Assembly (NCBI RefSeq): GCF_042678485.1
Contig: NZ_JBHTKR010000003.1
Location: forward strand, 496,001 to 560,000
Reading direction: 5' to 3'
Source: Seohaeicola saemankumensis
GTDB taxonomy: Bacteria; Pseudomonadota; Alphaproteobacteria; Rhodobacterales; Rhodobacteraceae
DNA length: 64,000 nt
In this document: piece after piece, positions 58,312 through 64,000 of the stretch
Layout: each line of letters starts with the position of its first letter
How positions within the stretch are numbered: position 1 is the stretch's first letter
Program-made: the position numbers and the translations under genes
Notes under the pieces: model-generated
The model's input: only the letters and a program-made list of their open reading frames with translations
The model's database searches: none
What the model was told of the DNA's origin: nothing

Positions 58312-60072
58312 TCACAGCTGGATCACCTGGGGATCTTCGGGCGCATAAAGCCTTTCGACAAGCGCGGCCCTTCGGGTCAGAACCCGCCTTGTGTTAAGGT
58401 TTCCCTTGGCTGTCATTTCGCCTTCGGCAAGGCTGGCCGGTTCGTGCATCACCATCGCACGACAGACGCGCGTCGCCGATCCGGTGGCGGATCTGGCCAG
58501 GGGCGCAAGGCGTTCCGCGATCCGGGCGGCAAGGTCGGCTTCGGGTCGCCCTGCGGGGAAAATCAGCACACCCAGCATGTCGCGGTCATGGCCGGTGATC
58601 ACCGCATCGGCGGCAAGCCCTTCCAGTGCTGCCAGGATCTGCCCACGCAGGCTGGCCACCCGCACCCATGTTCCCGATGTCAGCTTGAAATCATCAGAGA
58701 TGCGGCCATCGAAGGACAGCCCCCGATCAGGTGCCGCGGGATCGACGAAACGCATGGCATCCCCCGTGATCAGGAAACCATCGGCGTCAAAAGCCTCTGC
58801 CGTCTTTTGCGGATCGTCCAGGTAGCCTTTCAGCACATTGGGACCCTTCACCCGCATTTCATAGCGACCCTCGTCTTCCGGAATCAGGCAAACCTCGGTC
58901 CCCGGCAAGGGGACGCCGACGATACCGGACCGGTTGATCCGCTCGTGGGTCAGCAGCACCGCAGGGGCGGTCTCCGTCATCCCCCAGCTTGAGATCATCA
59001 ACGGCACCTCGCCGGTGACCTCACGGGCCATGTCCGCGAAGCCTGACCAGACCTCCTGCGGCAAGGATGCGCCGGCGTAGAACGTCAGATCGAGCCCGGT
59101 GAAGAAGCGGCGACGCAGGTCAGCATCCGCCCTGAGCGCCGCAAGCTGGCGGGAAAAGCCGATGGGCACGTTGAACGCCAGCGTGCCAGTCTGCATCTGC
59201 ATGTTTTCCAGCGTGCGGGGAAACAGTGCATCGGTCGGCTTGCCGTCGTCGATATAGAGCGCGCCACCATTCGCCAGCATCATGTTGAAATTGTGCGATC
59301 CCCCGAACACGTGGTTCCATGGCAACCAGTCCAGAATGCGCGGGGGGCGCGCGCGCAGCAGCGGCAGGACATCTGCGATCTGGGTCTGGTTCACACACAT
59401 CATGCGGTGCGTGGTCAGCACGCCCTTGGGCAAGGAGGTCGAACCCGATGTAAACAGGATCTTGCCCAAGGTGTCAGGTGTGACAGCGGCATGGGCCGCG
59501 GCGACATCCACGGATGCATCCCCCCTCAGCGCCTGGTCCATCGTCAGCGACGGGCGCGACGGATCGGCACGGCTGGCGATGACGGGAATGCCGGCCAGTT
59601 CCGGCAAGTCCAGAGCCGCCGCGCAGATCGCCGGATCATCGACATGGATCAGCGAAGGCCGTACTGCGCGGACAATATAGGCCAGCCTGTCATGCGCGCC
59701 GGGGATCAGGGCATATTGCTCTGCCACCGGGACATTGGCCATGCCGACATATTGCGCGGCCAGCGCCAGCAGACCGTGATCGACGGAGTTGCCAGACAGC
59801 ATCAGAACCGGACCGGTTGCGGCAAACCCCTGCCCGATCAACCAGCCGCCCAGCGCCTGCACCATCTGAAACGTGGTCAGGTAATCCAGTTCGCGCCATC
59901 CCGCGCCCGCGCGTTCAGCCAGGAAAACCGCGCCGGGCGTTTCCCTTGCCCAGCGGTGCAGCCATTGCCCCGTCGTATCGGCCACCGGACCCAGCGGATG
60001 GGCGGATCGCAACAGGATCCGGCCATCGGCACGCGTTTCCGAAATGACCTGCTGCGGCAGATACCCGGTCAT
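58312..60072 (-). CDS. fcs: Feruloyl-CoA synthetase-type acyl-CoA ligase
   Basis: 586 residues. The N-terminal GRILLRSAHPLGPVADTTGQWLHRWARETPGAVFLAER and LDYLTTFQMVQALGGWLIGQG match the Fcs subgroup (longer than generic ligases). ATP loop: ILFTSGSTSLPKGVLTTHRMM; LPWNHVFGGSHNFNMMLANGG; SSWGMTETAPAVLLTHE; hinge GLSFDGRISDDFKLTSGTWVRV; lysine near MTAKGNLNTRRVL. It would activate ferulate, p-coumarate or caffeate to the CoA ester. The ATG overlaps the MarR stop (ATGA). The precise hydroxycinnamate cannot be told. Confidence 0.93.
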   Translation of the reverse strand: MTGYLPQQVISETRADGRILLRSAHPLGPVADTTGQWLHRWARETPGAVFLAERAGAGWRELDYLTTFQMVQALGGWLIGQGFAATGPVLMLSGNSVDHGLLALAAQYVGMANVPVAEQYALIPGAHDRLAYIVRAVRPSLIHVDDPAICAAALDLPELAGIPVIASRADPSRPSLTMDQALRGDASVDVAAAHAAVTPDTLGKILFTSGSTSLPKGVLTTHRMMCVNQTQIADVLPLLRARPPRILDWLPWNHVFGGSHNFNMMLANGGALYIDDGKPTDALFPRTLENMQMQTGTLAFNVPIGFSRQLAALRADADLRRRFFTGLDLTFYAGASLPQEVWSGFADMAREVTGEVPLMISSWGMTETAPAVLLTHERINRSGIVGVPLPGTEVCLIPEDEGRYEMRVKGPNVLKGYLDDPQKTAEAFDADGFLITGDAMRFVDPAAPDRGLSFDGRISDDFKLTSGTWVRVASLRGQILAALEGLAADAVITGHDRDMLGVLIFPAGRPEADLAARIAERLAPLARSATGSATRVCRAMVMHEPASLAEGEMTAKGNLNTRRVLTRRAALVERLYAPEDPQVIQL

Positions 60073-60581
60073 TGCACATCCTCCTGTCCGCGGCGGTCTA
60101 TGCGGCGCAGCAAGCCGACAAGTGTCGCCCGTTCTTCGGGGCTGAGATCGGCCAGCATCGCATTCTCATGTGCCTGAAGCGCGGCAACAGCCGCGCGGCG
60201 GCGGCGGGTTCCGGCCAGGGTCGCGCGCAAGGCAAAGGATCGGCGGTCCGTCAGGACGCGGTGCCGACCGATCAAGCCGGCCTCTTCCAGGGCATCGATG
60301 ATCAGCACCGTGTTCGACCGTTCCATGTTCAGGCTGGCCGCCAGTTGCGATTGGGTGACATCCGGCGTGTCACAGATCACTGAAAGCGCCGAAAACGTGG
60401 TGATCCGCAGACCGAGCGGTTCAAGCACACGTGCCGCATCAGCCTGCATCAGGTTCGTGGCCCGCTTCATCGTATAGCCCACGAGGTCGCGCAAGGCGCG
60501 GTCAAGCCCGAAGGGCGCGGCCGTGCTGTCGTCGGATGGCACCTGTGGGACAGGGTTCTGTTTGCTGATCATGGCCGTCAC
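60069..60581 (-). CDS. MarR family regulator (FerR/CouR-like)
   Basis: 170 residues with a MarR winged helix: VICDTPDVTQSQLAASLNMERSNTVLIIDALEEAGLIGRHRVLTDRRSFALRATLAG. It sits between the crotonase and fcs genes, overlapping both by four bases, so it is produced together with them. Hydroxycinnamate clusters are usually repressed by MarR proteins that release DNA on binding the hydroxycinnamoyl-CoA thioester, a role that fits here. Its operator was not identified with confidence. Confidence 0.92.
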   Translation of the reverse strand: MTAMISKQNPVPQVPSDDSTAAPFGLDRALRDLVGYTMKRATNLMQADAARVLEPLGLRITTFSALSVICDTPDVTQSQLAASLNMERSNTVLIIDALEEAGLIGRHRVLTDRRSFALRATLAGTRRRRAAVAALQAHENAMLADLSPEERATLVGLLRRIDRRGQEDVQ

Positions 60582-61354
60582 CGGAACTGCGGGCTGCGCT
60601 TTTCGAGGAACGCCTTGAGGCCCTCTTGTGCATCAGGGCTGGTCTGGGTCAGCGCCGCGCAGAGGCTTTCGGTAAAGAGCCCGTCAGCCTTGGACATGTC
60701 TTCGATCCGGGCCAGCGCGTGGATCATCACATAGTTCGAAAGCCCGGCGTTGCGCGCGATCTTTTCAGCCAGTTCCCGGGCCAGTCCGATCGCCTCGCCT
60801 GGGCCGACACTATAGTGGCACAGGCCAAGGCGCAGACCTTCCTCGGCGTCGTATTTGCGACCCGTCAGCATCATCTCGATCATCCGATCGGCCCCCAGGA
60901 TGCGACCGACCCGGACAGAGGCACCACCGCCAACATAGATCCCGCGCCGCCCTTCGGGCAGCTGGAAGATCACCGAAGGTTCGGCGATCCGCACATGGGT
61001 CGCGGTTGCCAGTTCCAGCCCGCCCCCGATCACCGCGCCGAACATGGCCGAGACAACCGGAAGACCCGAGAACTGGATCTTGTCCATCACCCCATGCCAG
61101 CCACGCGAATGGCGCAGCGTGCCTTCGGCATCGCGGGCGACATGCTCGCTCAGATCAAGGCCCGAACAGAAATGCCCCTCGGTCCCGGTCAGGATCACCA
61201 CCTTCACCCCTTCCGGCGGCTGCGAAAAGAAGGTGTCGAGCTCTGTCAGAAGCTGATCGTTCATCGCGTTGCGCTTGTCGGGCCGGTTCATCGTAAGGGT
61301 GGCCACCGGGCCGTCGATCTCGAGTTTCAGGGTCTGCATCGGCTTTCTGGACAT
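60578..61354 (-). CDS. Enoyl-CoA hydratase/isomerase family protein (probable hydroxycinnamoyl-CoA hydratase)
   Basis: 258 residues of the crotonase family. VATLTMNRPDKRNAMN, the oxyanion loop HFCSGLDLSEH, and both acid/base glutamates are present (GAVIGGGLELATATH and IFQLPEGRRGIYVGGG). It would hydrate feruloyl- or coumaroyl-CoA; whether it also performs the retro-aldol cleavage to the aldehyde (Ech activity) is unclear. Its stop overlaps the MarR start. It lies 103 bases downstream of the TRAP large subunit behind a hairpin, and may have a promoter of its own. Confidence 0.9.
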   Translation of the reverse strand: MSRKPMQTLKLEIDGPVATLTMNRPDKRNAMNDQLLTELDTFFSQPPEGVKVVILTGTEGHFCSGLDLSEHVARDAEGTLRHSRGWHGVMDKIQFSGLPVVSAMFGAVIGGGLELATATHVRIAEPSVIFQLPEGRRGIYVGGGASVRVGRILGADRMIEMMLTGRKYDAEEGLRLGLCHYSVGPGEAIGLARELAEKIARNAGLSNYVMIHALARIEDMSKADGLFTESLCAALTQTSPDAQEGLKAFLEKRSPQFR

Positions 61355-61415
61355 GGGACGGCCCCTTTTTGGCTATGTGTCATAACTATCTGGACGCAAG
61401 TTGAGGCGAAATGCA

Positions 61416-61447
61416 ACCGGCGCCCGTTATGGACAGGGGGCGCCGGT
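61416..61447 (-). terminator. GC-rich hairpin between the TRAP genes and the crotonase gene
   Basis: ACCGGCGCCC and GGGCGCCGGT form a perfect 10-bp stem with a 12-base loop, 10 bases after the DctM-type stop on the minus strand. Only a weak T-rich run (TTGCATTTCG read on the minus strand) follows. It may be a partial terminator or an mRNA stabiliser that sets transporter and enzyme levels apart. Confidence 0.55.
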
Positions 61448-61457
61448 CGCGTCTTGT

Positions 61458-62783
61458 TCAATAGAGAAGGCGCAGGGCGAACAGGGTGATGCCCGGAAAC
61501 AGCACGAGAATGATCACGCGGATGATGTCGGACGCGACGAAATACATCACCGCCTTGTAGGTCTCGATCATCGGGGTCAAACGGTCCATCGAATTGATCA
61601 CGAAGAGGTTCATGCCCACAGGTGGCGTGATCAGACCCACTTCGACGACGATCAGCACAAGGATCCCGAACCAGATCGCCACCTCTTCGGGGGTCATGCC
61701 GAAATCCAGGGCGCTGATGATCGGGAAGAAAATCGGGATCGTCAGCAGGATCATCGACAGGCTGTCCATCACCGCGCCGAAGACAAGGTAAAGCAGCAGG
61801 ATCACGGTCAGCACCATCCAGGGGCTCAGCCCAAGCTCGGCCACATATGTGGACAGTGATTGCGGCAACTGGGTCAGCGCAAGAAAGCCATTGTAGAACG
61901 CGGCGCCCAGGACGATGAAAAAGATCATCGCCGTGGCCCGGGCCGTTGCCATGAAGCTTTCGACAAAGCTGTGCCGGTTCAATCCGCCATTGACCATCGC
62001 GATCAGACCGGTGCCCAGCGCGCCCACGGCAGCACCTTCCGTCGGGGTAAAGACGCCCAGGTAGATCCCGCCGACAACGACAAGGAAGACGGTCAGCACG
62101 GGCCAGACATCGCGCAGGGCGCGCAGCCGCTCACCATAGGGCATGCGTTCGCGTGCCGTGCCGGCCCTGTCGGGGTGAATGCGGGCATAGACGGCGATGG
62201 TGATCATGTAGCCGATGGCCGCAAGGATGCCCGGCACGAAGGCAGACAGGAACAGCTTGGCGATGTTCTGTTCGGTCAGGATCGCGTAGATCACAAGGAT
62301 GACCGAAGGCGGGATCAGGATGCCAAGTGTTCCGCCCGCAGCCAGGGTCGCGGTCGAAAAGCCCCCGGCATAGCCGTAGCGGCGCAATTCGGGCAGGGCG
62401 ACCTGGCTCATCGTGGCCGCCGTCGCCAGCGAAGAGCCGCAGATCGCGCCAAAGCCGGCGCAGGCGCCGACGGCTGACATGGCAACGCCGCCCTTGCGGT
62501 GGCCAAGCCATGCCTCGGCCGCCTTGAACAATGATTGCGACATGCCGCCAAGGGTCGCGAAATGCCCCATCAGCAGGAACATCGGGATGATCGACAGCGA
62601 ATAGCTGGAAAAGGTCGAATAGGTTTCAGACTTCAGGCGCGAAAACGCCATGTTGAAGCTGCCGGTCGTGAAATACAGACCGAACAACCCCACAAGAAAC
62701 ATCGCCAGCCCGATCGGCACACGCAGGAAGATCAGTGTCAGCAGGACGGGAAAGGAGGCCATCCCGATTTCAAGGTTGGTCAA
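61458..62783 (-). CDS. TRAP transporter large permease (DctM type)
   Basis: 441 residues with about twelve to thirteen membrane segments and typical DctM blocks: IPMFLLMGHFATLGGMSQSLFKAAEAWLGHRKGGVAMSAVGACAGFGAICGSSLATAATMSQVALPELRRYGY, GTLGILIPPSVILVIYAILTEQNIAKLFLSAFVPG, and GLITPPVGMNLFVINSM. It forms the sodium-driven transport channel with the small subunit, whose gene it overlaps by four bases. Together with the binding protein it probably imports an aromatic acid, given the downstream fcs cluster. Confidence 0.95.
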   Translation of the reverse strand: MTNLEIGMASFPVLLTLIFLRVPIGLAMFLVGLFGLYFTTGSFNMAFSRLKSETYSTFSSYSLSIIPMFLLMGHFATLGGMSQSLFKAAEAWLGHRKGGVAMSAVGACAGFGAICGSSLATAATMSQVALPELRRYGYAGGFSTATLAAGGTLGILIPPSVILVIYAILTEQNIAKLFLSAFVPGILAAIGYMITIAVYARIHPDRAGTARERMPYGERLRALRDVWPVLTVFLVVVGGIYLGVFTPTEGAAVGALGTGLIAMVNGGLNRHSFVESFMATARATAMIFFIVLGAAFYNGFLALTQLPQSLSTYVAELGLSPWMVLTVILLLYLVFGAVMDSLSMILLTIPIFFPIISALDFGMTPEEVAIWFGILVLIVVEVGLITPPVGMNLFVINSMDRLTPMIETYKAVMYFVASDIIRVIILVLFPGITLFALRLLY

Positions 62784-63361
62784 TGCTCTGCTCCCCCGAT
62801 GGACAGGATGGTACGGTTACCGAAAAACTCGCCCATGCGGACGATTGCGATATAGACCCCGACAACCGCCGAAACGACCGCGGCGACCAGGCTGGCCGCA
62901 TAGGACCACCAGACGGGGAACTGCAAAAGGAAGGTTGTCTCGCGGTATTGCATCTTGGACAGCATTCCCGCGTAGAGCTGCATCGCGATCAGGATCAGAA
63001 CGCATGCGAAGGTGATATCCACCACCATCTGTATCAGGCGGTTCGACTTGACCGAAAGGGCCGAGGTGAAGATGTCCACCGTGGCATGGCCACCCGTGAT
63101 CTGGCAGAAGGGGATAAAGGCGAAGATGGCGAAGGCGACGCCGGCTTCGACCAGTTCGAAATCCCCAAGGATCGGCCCCACGCCTGCATCCAGCAGTGTC
63201 TTTGCGAAATCCCCCAGGACAGCGACGACAGGGCCGGAATGCAGCAGCCCGTTCAATGTGCGCCCCAGCACGGAGACACAGATGAGTATGATCAACGCGG
63301 TCAGAACGATACCGCCGAGGATCGCCATGAAACGCGCCAGACTGTTCATGAACCTTTGCAT
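62780..63361 (-). CDS. TRAP transporter small permease (DctQ type)
   Basis: About 193 residues with four membrane segments: MAILGGIVLTALIILICVSVLGRTLN, ELVEAGVAFAIFAFIPFCQITGGHATVDIFTSAL (the DctQ signature), QMVVDITFACVLILIAMQLYAG and WWSYAASLVAAVVSAVVGVYIAIV. The start MQRFMNSLARF at 63361 is chosen; MNSLARF at 63349 is possible. It overlaps the large permease gene by four bases and is 79 bases downstream of the binding-protein gene. Confidence 0.93.
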   Translation of the reverse strand: MQRFMNSLARFMAILGGIVLTALIILICVSVLGRTLNGLLHSGPVVAVLGDFAKTLLDAGVGPILGDFELVEAGVAFAIFAFIPFCQITGGHATVDIFTSALSVKSNRLIQMVVDITFACVLILIAMQLYAGMLSKMQYRETTFLLQFPVWWSYAASLVAAVVSAVVGVYIAIVRMGEFFGNRTILSIGGAEH

Positions 63362-63440
63362 GGGTACATCCTGCCTTGCCTGAAGAGGAAACCAAGGGAA
63401 AGTCCCGCGACACAAGCGCCGCGGGACCCTTTGTCACGGC

Positions 63441-64000
63441 TTACTTCGTGTGCTTTGCAATCAGGGCGCGCGCCTGATCAACCACGGCCTGGCCATCCAG
63501 GCCCGTCTTGTTCAGATCTTCGATCCAGGATGCTTCGACGCCAGCGGCGGCGGCTTTCCATTCGGCAACCTGTTCGGGCGTCAGGGTGATGATGTTGTTG
63601 CCGCGATCCATCGCCAGCTTCATCGAAGGCTCGTCCGCCGACGCCATGGTCTTGCCCGCGAAGGCCGAGAATTCCATGCCGGAGTTGTTGTCGATCACCG
63701 CTTTCAGATCATCGGGCAGGCTGTTGTACTTGTCCTTGTTCATCGCGAAGATGAACGAGGTGGTGTAAAGCGCATCATCCCCGAAGGTGGTGTGGTTGCT
63801 GACCAGTTCCGCCACTTTCAACGCGGCTGTCACCTCCCATGGAATGACCGTCGCGTCGATTACGCCCTTGGACAGCGATTCCGGGATGGCAGGCACCGGC
63901 ATGCCGATCGGGGTCGCGCCCAGTTCGGTGAACAGCTTTGTCGTGGTGCGCGTGGGTGCGCGCAGCTTGACACCGTTCAGATCCGCGACCGAGGTAATCG
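63441..64000 (-). CDS. TRAP transporter substrate-binding protein (DctP type), N-terminal part outside the window
   Basis: The last ~186 codons are present; the N-terminus with the signal peptide lies beyond the right edge. The visible part reads ITSVADLNGVKLRAPTRTTTKLFTELGATPIGMPVPAIPESLSKGVIDATVIPWEV, with the conserved arginine of the carboxylate-binding site in LRAPTRTTTK, followed by YTTSFIFAMNKDKYNSLPDDLKAVID. Periplasmic receptor that delivers a carboxylate ligand to the DctQ-DctM permease. Its ligand is probably a hydroxycinnamate or related aromatic acid, judged only from the neighbouring genes. Confidence 0.92.
   Translation of the reverse strand, partial: ITSVADLNGVKLRAPTRTTTKLFTELGATPIGMPVPAIPESLSKGVIDATVIPWEVTAALKVAELVSNHTTFGDDALYTTSFIFAMNKDKYNSLPDDLKAVIDNNSGMEFSAFAGKTMASADEPSMKLAMDRGNNIITLTPEQVAEWKAAAAGVEASWIEDLNKTGLDGQAVVDQARALIAKHTK

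Noticed and set aside
60578..61354. Naming the crotonase ech (feruloyl-CoA hydratase/lyase)
   Set aside because: Both catalytic glutamates are there, but the sequence does not show lyase activity and no vanillin dehydrogenase gene lies nearby.
1..64000. CRISPR arrays, tRNA, rRNA, insertion sequences, prophage genes
   Set aside because: I looked for regularly spaced repeats, tRNA-like cloverleaf stretches and transposase motifs and saw none; the only repeats are the short 3'-end elements.

Overview
The window is a stretch of GC-rich alphaproteobacterial chromosome, most likely from the order Rhodobacterales (Roseobacter/Paracoccus-like). The pointers are a LexA box of the alphaproteobacterial GAAC-N7-GAAC type, an Irr-type iron control palindrome in front of mbfA, a DUF2794 gene, TRAP and peptide ABC transporters, and many acyl-CoA and aromatic-acid catabolic genes. 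Coding density is high, there is no gene-free stretch above 300 bases, and many genes overlap by four bases (ATGA) or less, so most belong to operons. I saw no rRNA, tRNA, CRISPR array, transposase or prophage gene.

Layout. 1-3765 (minus): ornithine cyclodeaminase-like (cut by the window edge), HAD hydrolase, DUF188, S-formylglutathione hydrolase and an AEC transporter. 3825-8573: membrane ferritin mbfA divergent from a TetR gene, a NYN-LOTUS protein, a GNAT, glutathione-dependent formaldehyde dehydrogenase frmA, and an I78 inhibitor lipoprotein. 8574-10214: SOS-controlled imuB without imuA or dnaE2 beside it. 10328-16899: phenylacetate catabolism, with tetR-paaK-paaJ-paaI facing paaZ and then paaX; the ring-epoxidase genes are not here. 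16947-20511: DUF2794, a 3-hydroxyacyl-CoA dehydrogenase, an NlpC/P60 peptidase and an M17 aminopeptidase. 20626-23224: beta-carbonic anhydrase, SbtA-type bicarbonate permease and SbtB-like PII protein, a compact inorganic-carbon module. 23345-26827: asd, an MFS carrier and a TPR-methyltransferase.

26858-36049: an operon (minus) of M20 deacylase, dipeptide-type ABC transporter with fused ATPases, aldehyde dehydrogenase and SDR, facing a PAS-LuxR regulator over a perfect 20-bp palindrome; it looks like an uptake-and-deacylation route for an amide or peptide-like compound. 36030-39580: gph-rpe and fba-fbp, central sugar-phosphate metabolism. 39852-43158: SDR, acyl-CoA ligase, IclR regulator. 44354-56160: a twelve-gene acyl-CoA catabolic block (ligase, two acyl-CoA dehydrogenases, two SDRs, MaoC hydratase, thiolase, NMO-like flavoprotein, histidine phosphatase, APH-type kinase, thioesterase, medium-chain reductase). 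The kinase next to acyl-CoA dehydrogenases recalls phosphorylation-dependent 4-hydroxyacyl-CoA breakdown. 56261-64000 (minus): TRAP transporter, crotonase, MarR, feruloyl-CoA synthetase, amidohydrolase and a SLAC1/TDT carrier, read as hydroxycinnamate uptake and CoA-dependent side-chain removal.

A family of short dispersed repeats (core TATTT-N5-AAGA[A/T]GAA) lies just after stop codons at least eight times in the window, usually next to a GC-rich hairpin. It looks like a recurrent 3'-end or terminator-associated element of this genome.
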